A stretch of 64,000 bases of DNA from Hermatobates lingyangjiaoensis (GCA_026182355.1 JAPFBL010001928.1:2825001-2889000), one strand, 5' to 3'. Shown: positions 33,641 to 44,124, counted from the stretch's first letter. The notes: generated from the letters alone by a model not told the origin. Numbers and translations: made by a program.

Positions 33641-35515
33641 GGAAGCCTTGATTAGAGTAATGATTGGCAACTGCTGTTACTCCTTTATAATGGCCTGCAA
33701 AGAAATTCACAGGTTATTTCAATTTTTAGAATGAGTTTTCTTCGGACATTTTATTTGGGTTGAAATAAAAATACAATTTTTATTATTCAAATTTTTATAT
33801 CCACCAACATGAAATCATTCTTTGTTATATATGTTTTATTTCCAAGAATTTGAACAAATGATTTTTATGCTTAATTTGTCTGATAGAACAAATAGATCCA
33901 AAAGTTCTAACGTATTAAATTATTATTTCTAGAAACATGAAAGTTTTTGGGAATAAATAGGATATGTACAGAAAGGTGCTCCAAGCGTGACCTGATATTG
34001 CGTGAGCTTTTGAGGGAAAAGGTGGAATCGACTGAGTTGCTGTGAAGCAGTGGGGTGGACTCTTCTCATGTGAACCGGTAGAGTTCAATCTCCGGACTCT
34101 CTATGATCCGTAGCAAAGGCTCTACGGTCCGTAGCAAAGGCAATGTTCAGATCAGTAACTGATCATGACAGTCGTAAGTCTCACCCTCACAGCGCTGATG
34201 TCTTCCCACATGTTTATTTTGAAAATATAGAGGTTTTGTAGTAGGTAGGTATTGTTAGTTGATTTTAATTTCATTTACGTATATGAATATATTGCGTATT
34301 TGAGCTTATTGAAAAGGTGTTTCCAGAGTTCTAGATGTACTATCTATTCAGAATTAAGGCTTTGTGAACAAGCAATTCTCAACCCTTACTAATAAACAGG
34401 CAGAAAAAATTAACAAAAAAGTTCTTACGCTATATCAAGCTAAGGAAAGAACTTACAAGTCAGTAAAGACAGTGATTTGTTATGAGAAAGAAGTTCATTA
34501 TGCTGCTTAATCAGCAGGGACTTGGCAATGGCTGTGGTACCTCCATATCTGTGGTAAGAATCGGACGATGATAACAGCGACAGCACCGCTTCACTGCTAG
34601 TTGCTTGGTCAGTGCTAAGTAGGTTCCCTCTATTAATGATTTGAGAAATGCGTAAAGACAGGTTTCCTATCTAAGACATCCAAGCAACCCAAACAGAGAT
34701 CAATGAAAATATTATTAATGAAGTTATTTTGATAATAATATTCATTTAACCATCGAAGAACAATACTTATCAAGGAAACAAGTATCTAAAAGAGATTAAA
34801 AAAAGGTTTTGTTGAGAGAAAGGACCATGTATTTATACGGTGCGAGATTAGTCTCATCGGTCTATCTTGCTAAGAAGGAGCTTTATTGCGCCCATCAATT
34901 CTCAAGGGAAACCCAAAGAAAGTAATTTAGAGCTGTTAGAACAAAGGCACAAAGCGGTCACTTTAACTCATTCTTTGAAACCACTAAAAATGCTTGTAAT
35001 ACACATTAGGCTCACTCAGTCGCATTTAAAAATATCTTCCAATACTCCCTCATGACATTAAACAGTTCCTTATTATTTTTGACCCTTAATTTACAGAAAA
35101 AAATAGGTTAATTGCAAGCATTTGAGAACTCGTGTTTTTGTTTGTTTATATCAAGACACAATTTGAATAGCTGAAAATTAATTGTATTAATATTAGGTTT
35201 CAAGAAATATTGTCAACATAAAAAATACTATTGAAACATAGGTTTAAAATAGTTATATAATACATATCTGTATAATACATAATAATTTCTGATAATGCTT
35301 TGTAAAAACAAAGCAATCAATGCTTATCACAAATATGCAATCATAATCCTAAAATAAATAACTTATGACATTGACTTATGCATGTATGAACATGGAAATG
35401 TAGTTAGACAACTGATCCTAAGTTGGACAAACCTAAAGATACAGAGCGCACAGAACAGGAAAGAAAAGTAATTGCGATGGGTACTTGGAGTAATAGTTTG
35501 AATTGGCCCTCGATT
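33641..35515. other. Unassigned DNA
   Basis: CCGTAGCAAAGGC occurs twice as a direct repeat at about 34110-34142. A more GC-balanced section lies at 33980-34200 and 34500-34700. No coding domain or element end recognised. Confidence 0.45.
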
Positions 35516-35518
35516 TTA

Positions 35519-35692
35519 TTAATGCGGGATGTGTTAAATCTGAGTACGTCGTCCATCGGAGAAGGACGTTAAACTTTCGGCCCCGAGCCTGTACCATGTC
35601 AGGTACTCGTTAAAGATCCCTACTCTAAATACACTTGAGTTAGGCCAAATTTAGGACTCCCACTGTAGAATCAATCTTCATTGTGTGGTATG
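35519..35692 (+). mobile_element. SINE-like element, body without head
   Basis: GGACGTTAAACTTTCGGCCC, GTCAGGTACTCGTTAAAGAT, CACTTGAGTTAGGCCAAA and GGACTCCCACTGTAGAATCA follow each other as in the 19248-19592 copy on the other strand. The tRNA-like head is not recognisable upstream and the tail palindrome is missing. The best-preserved body segment of the four. Confidence 0.72.
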
Positions 35693-36690
35693 ATAAAGGG
35701 CCAATGCTCGGCCTACATGTGTTCCCTTGTGGGACTGCCACTGCAACCTAACCTAATAGTTGGAATACCTATGAAATATATTATTTGAAACATTTGCACG
35801 TGTGAATTATATTTTAGAAAAAAATAAAAAACAATCCTACTATTTATTGATTGAATGCTCTTAATGGTACAATCTCGGACACCAACCAGCAACATTTGAT
35901 GCAGTGGTATAAACACTCTGATATAGACTAAAGTTGGAAATCAACACTTAGTATGTTTGTGTTGTAATGCAATTTTTAAATATAATTTTTTAAATGGATT
36001 ATATTTAAACGAGGTTATTACATTTTAAAACTTTAAACAATGGTTTGATGAGCAGTTGCGAGTTTATGTTCGTAAAGTTGATTTAATCAGCTACCCTTGA
36101 CTACTGTCAGATAAGCACAATTCGATTTGAACCCCTCAAACGAATACTGTGAAGAAAGAATAGCGATGAGGTACAAAGCTGATAGAAGACGAGGTCTTGG
36201 CTTGTTATCGAGAAGACTGCCGCTTGCTCGCAGTGTTTGTTTAGGTCGGCTGACTAGAGTCAGTCCGGCCTTCTAGAAAGACATCCTTCCTGAACCATTT
36301 TTTCTTTACCTGCCAACCACATTGCTTCACAATCACCTCACCTCCATCTTATTAACAGTACATATGCGCGCATATATTACACTTATATAACAAAGCATTT
36401 TCTTCTTAATTCTATATAATAATTTATCATTTATCATTTTTCAAGATTAGCAGATTAGCTTATTTTAAACCTCATGTGTATAATGAGGTCTATTATGTGT
36501 ACAATGTGGATTGAAATCGATCAAGAAATATGCAATTAAAATTTACAATGCAAATTGCAATACAGTGTAGTGGAATTAGTACAAATAAACTTGGCACCTG
36601 AAATAGTGCGTTGAAATTCTTCAGATCCATAAAAAATGTTATAGCATTCAGACATGTCTTAAAGATTTACTGCTACCTGATTTAGAATTA
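35693..36690. other. Unassigned DNA before the PLE cluster
   Basis: A GC-balanced segment at 36100-36310, including GGCTGACTAGAGTCAGTCCG (a short palindrome), is unassigned. No coding signal. Confidence 0.45.
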
Positions 36691-36717
36691 TATATATATA
36701 TATATATACATATATAA
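36691..36717. repeat. (TA)n tract left of a foldback
   Basis: A TA run immediately abutting the left arm of the foldback at 36718-36930. Confidence 0.95.
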
Positions 36718-36930
36718 CAGTTCAAATTGAAGATCGGTAGCACAGAAAGTAAAAGAAACACACTTACAGACTCAAATTTTCGGGTAATCCGGAAGTCATG
36801 GCTAGCCGTTGCGTCTACAACATGCTTGGTCTCCCTTTCTCTTTTCTCCTGAAGACGGATTACCCGAAAATTTGAGTCTGTAAGTTTGTTTCTTTTACTT
36901 TCTGTGCTACTTATCTTCAATTTTTAACTG
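36718..36930. mobile_element. Foldback of PLE-like ends (CTGAAGA type)
   Basis: Arms 36718-36791 and 36856-36930 are inverted copies (CAGTTCAAATTGAAGAT... and ...ATCTTCAATTTTTAACTG). The loop carries GCCGTTGCGTCTACAACATG. The right arm has CTGAAGACGGATTACCCGAA then AATTTGAGTCTGTAAG: a CTGANGA box, short hairpin and GAAA box resembling a weak hammerhead core. The same sequence occurs singly at 8636 and inverted at 39530. (TA)n tracts lie near both ends. The 90-codon minus-strand frame here is incidental. Confidence 0.78.
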
Positions 36931-36974
36931 TTATTGTGTCCAGTTTGGTTCGTCTTTCCGTTTATCAAGTGAAA

Positions 36975-37000
36975 TATATATATATATATATATATATATA
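36975..37000. repeat. (TA)n tract
   Basis: A TA run separating the 36.7-kb foldback from the left end of the PLE composite. Confidence 0.95.
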
Positions 37001-37060
37001 CAAAACACTTTTTCTTTTTCTCGGAGTTTGGTCAGGGTAAATATATGGAATCACCTTTTT

Positions 37061-37095
37061 GCCAACGTTTCGTCTTTATTTCAAGACATCCTCAG
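37061..37095 (-). ncRNA. Hammerhead-like motif, PLE family 1 (left arm)
   Basis: On the minus strand CTGAGGA (37089-37095), stem II GTCTT/AAGAC and GAAAC (37067-37071), then GTTGGC. The residue that should be U16.1 is C, so the two-pair stem III is imperfect. It lies in the 3' region of the element, where PLE terminal repeats carry hammerheads. Confidence 0.55.
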
Positions 37096-37430
37096 GCTAT
37101 AAACTAACAAAAAACAATAAACAATGGACATTTTTTCATTTCTACTTTAAAAACATCATAAACAAATTGAAAAAAGAACTTACTGAAGGCTTGGTTCTGT
37201 TACATTTACAAACAACCGTTAACTGTCATTCCATGTGCTGTTCCAAGCGACAAATTATTGAACCACTGTTTTTTAGTACAATCCATTATATATAAACATA
37301 TATACTTATACACATATTATAATATATATCTATTATAATATGTATCACCATAATATATATCTATAATACATTTATAATAAATTATTATTTTAACAATCCT
37401 TAAAAATATAAACTAGATAACATTGCATCT

Positions 37431-38515
37431 TTAACTATTTATGATGGAACTATAAATCCTACTTAAATTGTCTGTATCTGTTTTTCTATTGCAAGTATTA
37501 TTAGTATTTTTGATATGTATCATTTCTTTTATCAATCTTTTATTGTATGAAGTTTCATAATCTAAAATTGATGCATTCTCAAATTGAAATGTGTGTTGAT
37601 TTTTAATTGCATGCGAGGCTAGGGCACAAAACATTTTTTTATTTTTAAAATTCGATTTGTGTAAAGCTAATCTATCTTTTAGATATTGTTTGGTTTGACC
37701 TATGTATACATTATTACAATTATTGCAAGGAATAGAATATATTATATTGCTTTTAATTAGTTTGTTGATAGGTGATTTGGTGTTCGTAAAAATGCATGTA
37801 TTTAATTTTTTCTTTACTTTATATGTTATTTTAAAGTTAGCTTCCTTAAGTATTTTTCCAATCTGTTCTGTCAGTCCTTTCACATATGTCACTGATCTAT
37901 ACTGTGGTGAGTTGGTGAGGCCATTATTACTGGAGTGCTGATTTATTTCATTACCTTCTTCAGTGTTTAAATCCGGTGTTATATTTCTATTAGCGTCTAC
38001 CTGTGGAGTTATTTCATTATGGTTACTAACTGTTGATCGCATTATTTTATTTATTAAATGGTGCGGGTAATTGTTTTGTTTCAATATATTTTTTACTATA
38101 TTTAAATTTTTCTGTATAAATTGATTATCACATAAATGTATGGCTCTATGTTTCAAAGCTAATGCAGTGTTAATTTTGTGTTTTAGAGGGTGGTGGGATA
38201 AAAAATTTAGGTATCTATCAGATTTTTGTGGTTTACGCCACCAATCGACAACTAGGCTACCCTCCGGATTTCTGTATACTATTGTATCTAGAAATGGGAG
38301 GCTACGATCTTTTTCTAATTCTATTACAAATTTTAATTTTGAATGGAACGAATTGAAATGGTCCAGTACTGTATCAACCGACTCTTGGGGAATTGTTAAA
38401 AAACAGGTCATCTACATATTTATAAATGAAAGGCATTGGAAAAGGTATTACATTAATTACTGTATCAAGAAGGTAATCCATCACTAAATCTGCCAAAATG
38501 GGGGCACATGGACAT
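37431..38515 (-). pseudogene. Penelope-like RT (C-terminal part) plus GIY-YIG endonuclease
   Basis: The open frame (38411-37431, 326 residues) holds the RT thumb region (SLPFLDTIVYR at about 38-48, YLNFLSHHPLKHK, ALKHRAIHLCD), a linker, and a GIY-YIG nuclease domain (NNVYIGQTKQYLKDRLALHK at about 233-252, then the conserved Glu in LIKEMI). Upstream in another frame are CAPILADLVMDYLL and IYKYVDDL, the RT catalytic segment. An extra base in the A6 run at 38398-38403 explains the frame change just after YVDD. The element begins inside the RT, so it is 5'-truncated. The product would reverse-transcribe and integrate the element; this copy cannot. Confidence 0.9.
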
Positions 38516-38537
38516 GGAGATGGAGTAGCAATGGGTA

Positions 38538-38582
38538 GTCCATGTGCCCCCATTTTGGCAGATTTAGTGATGGATTACCTTC
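38538..38582 (+). pseudogene. PLE RT motif, right inverted copy
   Basis: In the plus frame this gives GVAMGSPCAPILADLVMDYL (from about 38523), the RT region before the catalytic Asp pair. It stops at a deletion junction at 38582/38583 that joins straight to the element's 3' region. Confidence 0.8.
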
Positions 38583-38881
38583 TTAAATAATAATTTATTA
38601 TAAATGTATTATAGATATATATTATGGTGATACATATTATAATAGATATATATTATAATATGTGTATAAGTATATATGTTTATATATAATGGATTGTACT
38701 AAAAAAACAGTGGTTCAATAATTTGTCGCTTGGAACAGCACATGTAATGACAGTTAACGGTTGTTTGTAAATGTAACAGAACCAAGCCTTCAGTAAGTTC
38801 TTTTTTCAATTTGTTTATGATGTTTTTAAAGTAGAAATGAAAAAATGTCCATTGTTTATTGTTTTTTGTTAGTTTATAGCC

Positions 38882-38917
38882 CTGAGGATGTCTTGAAATA
38901 AAGACGAAACGTTGGCA
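38882..38917 (+). ncRNA. Hammerhead-like motif, PLE family 1 (right arm)
   Basis: CTGAGGA (38882-38888), GTCTT/AAGAC stem II, GAAAC (38906-38910), GTTGGC: identical core to the left arm, in opposite orientation, with the same U16.1-to-C difference. Confidence 0.55.
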
Positions 38918-39006
38918 AAAAGGTGATTCCATATATTTACCCTGACCAAACTCCGAGAAAAAGAAAAAGTGTTTTGTGAATATTTTGTGGTCAAGAAAAC
39001 AGTACC

Positions 39007-39069
<63 letters not shown>
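39007..39069. repeat. (TA)n microsatellite
   Basis: About 60 bases of nearly pure TA between the PLE composite and the next foldback. The 117-codon minus-strand frame here encodes an Ile/Tyr run and is spurious. Confidence 0.97.
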
Positions 39070-39100
39070 AATTGATAAAAGTATGGACCGTGATGTAGAA

Positions 39101-39466
39101 ATAAAATTAAAGTTTATCAGGACTCTGTCAGTTCTTCAGGTTCTAATTAAACTCTCAATACCAACCTTTAAATAAATGTTTTTATTTAAAACATTATTCA
39201 TAGGCCTAAAAAAACAGAGGAAATACAAGAAATAATTCAATCATTAAAAAATCAAACGCGCAATTAGTTACAAATAAGAAATTTCTCATTTCTAACTAAT
39301 TGCGCTTTTTATGTATTTGTTTGATTTTTGAATGATTGAATTATTTCTTGTTGTCCTCTGTTTTTTAGGCCTATTAAAAATGTTTTAAATAAAAACCTAA
39401 ACTTTGGAATGAGAGTTTAATTTGAACCTGAAGAACTGACCGAGTCCTGATAAAGTTTAATTTTTT
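39101..39466. mobile_element. Near-perfect foldback element, about 180-bp arms
   Basis: Arms of roughly 39101-39281 and 39284-39466 meet almost without a spacer at GAAATTTCTCATTTC. Shared blocks include TTTATCAGGACTC/GAGTCCTGATAAA, GGCCTAAAAAAACAGAGGA and its complement, and CGCAATTAGTTA/TAACTAATTGCG. TA-rich tracts lie on both sides. CCTGAAGAACTGAC resembles PLE ends, but no clear hammerhead core forms. A related single end is at 61985-62055. Confidence 0.82.
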
Positions 39467-39477
39467 ATATATATACT

Positions 39478-39771
39478 CAAAATTTGAAAAAACAACAATC
39501 CACACAGAGAAAGAGACTCACTTACAAACTCAAATTTTCATTTTCGGATGATCCGTCTTCAGGAGAAAAGAGAATGGGTGACCAAGCACGCCGGAAACAC
39601 AACGGCAGGAAACCGTCCCCAACCCATATATATAGTTGACTGTCGTCCCTCCGTCAATTCACTTCTTCTCCTAAGGACGACCGCCATTACGGTCGAAATA
39701 TTGAAAAGTGAGTGTTTGTTATGTTTCAGTCTATGTGTCACTGTTTATTTTAAGTATATATATATATATTG
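39478..39771. mobile_element. Diverged inverted PLE-like ends
   Basis: Left part: CACTTACAAACTCAAATTTT, then CGGATGATCCGTCTTCAGGA, the inverse of the CTGAAGA-type end. Right part: CCTAAGGACGACCGCCATTA, CGGTCGAAATATTG and AGTGAGTGTTTG, a CTAAGGA-box relative with a perfect GACCG/CGGTC stem II and GAAA. It ends in (TA)n at 39757. Arms are similar in layout but no longer closely identical. Confidence 0.55.
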
Positions 39772-39837
39772 TTAAAAATATGACCATATTTTTAACAATG
39801 TGTGTTTACAGGAAGGACTGCTACCAAAATTTGCCGA

Positions 39838-40028
39838 TATATATATATATATATATCAATGATCAAACCACAAATAAAATGAGAAAACAAGACTATGATC
39901 TTTCGACCGTAACTTGTGGTCTTCGTCACAGTCAAAAACCCTGAATCTTTTTTCCTTTTTCATTTATTGGTTTGACATTTATTGTTATTTCACGTGTTTA
40001 TGTGAAATCTTGTTATATATATATATAT
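39838..40028. mobile_element. PLE family 2 ends in inverted arrangement between TA tracts
   Basis: Bounded by (TA)n at 39838-39858 and 40013-40028. Left half: ATCAATGATCAAACCACAAA, ATGATCTTTCGACCGTAACT and GTCTTCGTCACAG, an inverse of the CTGACGA-type core. Right half: TTTATTGGTTTGACATTTAT and TTATTTCACGTGTTTATGTG. Confidence 0.65.
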
Positions 40029-40565
40029 GATGATTATTGTGATGTATAATATGTCAAATGTAGCTTTGAGAGATCTTTGTATCATAAATAGTACTTTGTC
40101 ACTGCAAATAAATAACGGGTATTATGATATAAACTTTGCAGGTCATACTTTGTGAACAATATTTGGAATCTTATGAGCATTTCAGTGAGTGTTAGTAACA
40201 GATTATATTTATAAGGGTAGTGAAATGGGCTTGTGGATTGCCATCTAGTGGAGCTGCGAGTCGTTTGCATTGATGCTATGCCAGAATTCCACTGCCTGCT
40301 CCAGAGATCACTAGGCCATTTGTGATTATCCGAGATTCCCTAACCCTGACAGTTTATTCCGCCATACAGATGTAGGAGGGGAAGAGGGGTGTTAAATTTA
40401 AGAGTCTCTGTCTAAAAAGTAATTGAATCATTACTAACGGTGTAAAAAGGATTTTTTTATACAAGGGTTTTATTGTTAACACTCTAGCACATCTAATGGT
40501 TAATAATATATACCACTTTTATGTATACAGGGTCTCTTTCTGTCAGCCAACGCATCGAAAAGCAT
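40029..40565. other. Unassigned DNA
   Basis: A GC-balanced patch at 40220-40390 carries no recognisable domain. Confidence 0.45.
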
Positions 40566-40569
40566 TTTC

Positions 40570-40690
40570 ATTCTTATTTTACTCTTTTGTTTTGAGAAAA
40601 CAGGTCAGGTATCCACATATAAACAACGTGTTTTAAACAATACTGTTCTTCTTCAAGTGACATCCAAAATTCAAACAAACCAAAAAGTGT
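40570..40690 (-). mobile_element. Decayed PLE terminal repeat
   Basis: On the minus strand CTTGAAGAAGAACAGTATTG then TTTAAAACACGTTGTTTATA parallels the end type at 56546 (CTGAGGAAGAACAC...GAAACGCGTTGTTTATA), with mutated boxes. GTGGATACCTG beyond parallels the GTGGAGACC flank. Confidence 0.5.
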
Positions 40691-40844
40691 TTTGAAACTA
40701 AGTAACTTTCTAATGTAGAAAAGTTATATGAAGAGTTGAATAATTATGCACCTATGGTTGCGATGGGTGGAACGGAGTGACAGTCCAAGGTTTACGAGTG
40801 TGGAAAGAAATATATGCTCTGTTTTTTTGTAGGGTTTATATAGT

Positions 40845-41400
40845 TTTTGTACACCGTCGTGGAGTATCCGTTTTGTATGATACTGAATTTTATTACAAAT
40901 CGTTTTAGGTACTGTCTTATGTATTCCGAGTTCTTTACCATTCCTTGTTATGATTTGTTTTGGTATACAGTTGGAATATACTCATTTGTAGTTTTCTCTT
41001 TCGTACTCTACCATATATCCTTTGTTTTAGTGTACCATATTGTGTTATTCCATATTATATAGGCTATATTACTAGGCTATGCTTTAGTGCATAGAATTGG
41101 AGTATTCTTTTTTGTTATTCATTGTCTTTAATGAACAGTTTAGTACGACTTGCACTTCCCTGTGGGATTATTTTGTTTTAGTATACCTTATTGTGTATTC
41201 CGGGTTATGTTCTTTCTTTACACTGTTTTTGTACACTATTAAATATACCGTTTTAGGATACAGTATTTCATGTTAAATATACCTTTGTTAGTTTTTATTC
41301 TACATTGTAGTATACCATGATGTAGTACATCGAGTTGTAGTTACCGGGTTGTAATTGTGCTCTATTATGGTATGCTATGTTGTAGTCTAGCATAATGTAT
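40845..41400. repeat. Decayed short-period tandem repeat
   Basis: Phrases such as TAGTATACC, TGTATTCCG, GTTGTA and CTTTAC recur every 20-35 bases through this T-rich block (for example TTTTAGTGTACCATATTGTG, TTTTAGTATACCTTATTGTG). It looks like an old minisatellite with heavy divergence. The 71-codon frame inside is incidental. Confidence 0.5.
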
Positions 41401-41576
41401 ATGATGTCTTAACTAATTAAGAAATTAAGATCCTAATCTTAACATACCACTTCTTAATGTTTCGTGTTGCCTACTCTCGAGTGCGCATTGTTGTAATATT
41501 CCGGTTTGTATGATGGTTAGCCTTCCTATTCCCTTTATTGATCCATGTTTAGAAACTGTATGTCACGATGCTATAC

Positions 41577-41578
<2 letters not shown>

Positions 41579-41607
<29 letters not shown>

Positions 41608-41637
41608 ACACACACACACACAACACACACACACACG
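41579..41637. repeat. (AC)n microsatellite
   Basis: About 58 bases of AC with two AACAC interruptions. Confidence 0.97.
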
Positions 41638-42711
41638 GACATTCACTAGCACACACACATTTAAGACTCTAGGACTCTATTTATGTGTAAATATTAATTG
41701 ATACACTATTGTTTATCTATTACCTAGAGGATGTAAAACTTAACGACATTATTTACCTACAAAATTGCATGTAGCACTTAATGTGTAGCATTTTATTTCA
41801 ATAAATTCCCTCATGGTAGGTTTACTACCTGTGAGGAAAAACACACACTGAACTATATACAGATGTACATATAGGCTTCGTTCAAACACTTAACTAACTT
41901 AAGTTTTCCTGCTAAAGAGCTTAATTCTTGCAATTAAACTTGTGCACATGATTAACAGAATAGTTAAATATCATTCAAGGTGATTCATCCAAACTTGCTA
42001 ATGAGACCTGTGGTCTTGAACAACATGAAAAGTCATGTTAATAAAGTTTGAGATCTGAAGACCGATTCAGGGGAAGATATAAACGGATTTACAAGGAAAT
42101 AGGACTAAGGCTAAATCGATATAAGAAACCAGCGAAATTACCATTTTAAAAGGGTTTACAATTTCATTCAGAAGAGGAAAGAAAGTCATCAGAAGATATG
42201 TCATACAAACTGAATGGGTCATCTGTATTAATTTATTTTTTTTTTTTTCAAATAGGAATTCGAAAAAAGAAAAGACTTTCTTTCTTCAGAAACCTCTATG
42301 TTGATAGGAAATGCACCAGAGTGGACGTGGTAGCTGTCAAACTTGTCACGTTAGTAATCTCCACGCTTACTTAGTTTACTCCGCAAAAATATCATTTTCC
42401 TGAGACCTCTTCTGTATTTCCAATAACTGCAATATGGGTGTAATGCTTTCTGAAGGTTCCTTCAAAACTTTACTTGAGTTTGATTTGCCAGCCTGAGTAC
42501 ATCAACTCGCTTCTCTTCTAGTGAAAACTGCTCCTCCAAATATTATTCATAGGGAGTGTTTGTTCTATTTTTCGACTTATAATATTTGTATAATCCATAC
42601 CAAGTATACAAACGGATTCCATAAAGTCCTATTCTCTTTCACACTTGATCTTGCGTACTGTAAAAGTCGAAATATACCAAAGTAATTTATACTGTATAAT
42701 TTATACACTCC
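41638..42711. other. Unassigned DNA upstream of a PLE fragment
   Basis: No RT motifs found here, so the following PLE copy is 5'-truncated at about 42715. Confidence 0.5.
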
Positions 42712-43032
42712 TTGTTACTCTCTGTTTTAACATTTTATATTGGTCAAACTGGTAAATCATTAAAGGCACGTGTAAAACAACATCAATACAACGTAAGTAG
42801 ACAGGAAAAAAGTAGTTCCTTATTCTTGCATATAAACAATGAAAATCATCATATTGATTGGACAGGAGCTCAATTTATTACCTATAAAAAATCGATGTTG
42901 TTAGGAAATATTATCGAATCCTCTCTGATTAAATTTAATAGATCAAATATTATAAACATTAGTAACGGTCTCTTCAAACTGGATACTTTCGTTACGAGGG
43001 CAATAGCCTCTTCAAAGAGGGTTGACAGCTAG
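42712..43032 (+). pseudogene. GIY-YIG domain of PLE family 2 (5'-truncated copy a)
   Basis: FYIGQTGKSLKARVKQHQYN marks the YIG part of the GIY-YIG fold. The rest of the domain (HINNENHHIDW, SMLLGNIIESSLIKF with the catalytic Glu) is followed by the C-terminal tail and TAG at 43030-43032. The frame is open for 106 codons, but the GIY half, all of the RT and a normal start are missing; the ATG at 42712 is a chance start. It matches 47510-47820 closely. Confidence 0.85.
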
Positions 43033-43320
43033 CGGATCGTTTTTTACTCTTTCTTACTGTACTCCTTTGTTTCCCCAAATATCCCTGTCTAGACATTAGT
43101 CCTTTCCTGCGCTTTCACCCTTTTAAAATACCACTCTTCCCTCCCACTCTTCTCAACCCCTCACCAGACGTTTTCTGCATCTAGTGTTTCAGTTGGGTTT
43201 TTGACTCTGACGAAGACCGCTTGTTACGGTTGAAAGATCTCAGTCTTGTTTTCCCATTTTCTTATTGTGGTTTGATCATTGATTGTTATTTCACGTGTTT
43301 ATTTGAAATCTACATAAATC
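43033..43320 (+). mobile_element. 3' region of PLE family 2 copy a, with hammerhead-like core
   Basis: Pyrimidine-rich tail (CCACTCTTCCCTCCCACTCT), then CTGACGA (43207-43213), hairpin ACCG/CGGT, GAAAGATC, and the end block TTATTGTGGTTTGATCATTG, TTATTTCACGTGTTTAT. Collinear with 47821-48100. It defines the terminal repeat found alone at 3125, 8731 and 39838. Confidence 0.75.
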
Positions 43321-43835
43321 GTCTGTACCTGGTATCTAAATGGATATTTCGTAATCAAATGAAATGATTGTTTTTATTGTATGAAGTAGGGAGGCGCTTC
43401 CTTGAATTCTATCATTCCGGGTCCAATGAATGCCACGTACTTAGTATAATCTCTTCTATGGGGTCACCTCTATCAACATGACAAATATTTGGAGGGTTCA
43501 CACTCTCACAGGAAATCAAGTATGACCATGTAGAAGAATCATCTTCTACACGTTGAGATCCCTTGATCCTTTCTTGATTAGTTCCGTATTCCTGTTACTG
43601 TCGTCCTGTCGAGACTGGATTCCAAACAATGAAGCCGCTGTCGTCATGCCACAGTTCCTCAGTATATACGATTTCTTATAATGAGCATCAGCTTCACTGT
43701 ATATTAAGGTCTCGTTTATATTGTTTTTGGTGGCTTTTGTAGTTTGTTGAAGATCAGTCTGTTTTGGATGATTATAAGTTGTTTCTTCAGGCTATAATGT
43801 TTAATGTATCCTTTTGCAGATCTTTCAACCAAAAC
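43321..43835. other. Unassigned DNA
   Basis: Mixed composition, no recognised element until the decayed end at 43840. Confidence 0.45.
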
Positions 43836-43839
43836 AGGC

Positions 43840-44001
43840 GCTCTTTTATGTGTCAATTAACTGGTACGTTGAATTCTGACGGATCCGGACTCGGACTCTA
43901 ACGATGACAGCTTGTTATTATTGAAAGATCTAATCATTTTGATTTAGACGTTGATTTTTATTCCATGTGTTTATTGCAAAATTTTGTTATATATATATAA
44001 A
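43840..44001 (+). mobile_element. Decayed PLE family 2 terminal repeat
   Basis: GGACTCTAACGATGACAGCT, TGTTATTATTGAAAGATCTA and TTATTGCAAAATTTTGTTAT parallel the 43207 end, with the first box mutated to CTAACGA. It ends in a short TA run. Confidence 0.55.
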
Positions 44002-44072
44002 ATGAACACAGGATAAATATCGGGGAAGACAATAAAGTTGGTATAACCTACAATAGTTACTCAATTGTTTCT

Positions 44073-44078
<6 letters not shown>

Positions 44079-44103
<25 letters not shown>

Positions 44104-44124
44104 CCCTCTCTCTCTCTCTCTCTC
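44079..44124. repeat. (CT)n microsatellite
   Basis: About 45 bases of CT with one CCCC interruption. Confidence 0.97.

Larger units (their letters stand above)
37001..38976. mobile_element. Composite PLE: two inverted copies of family 1
   Basis: The minus-strand copy runs from about 38513 down to 37001: end of RT, GIY-YIG domain, 3' region, hammerhead-like core. The plus-strand copy runs from about 38514 to 38976. Its RT part (38538-38582) and its 3' region (38583-38976) are inverted matches of 38470-38513 and 37001-37392, but everything between has been deleted at about 38582/38583. The copies meet head to head at a 24-base spacer. (TA)n tracts flank both outer ends. Such inverted, 5'-truncated pairs are known for Penelope-like retroelements. 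Confidence 0.85.

Noticed and set aside
38699..39052. 117-codon minus-strand frame beginning with an Ile/Tyr run
   Set aside because: It starts in the (TA)n tract and runs through the PLE 3' region; the same peptide arises at 37059-37295 from the inverted arm. Non-coding repeat.
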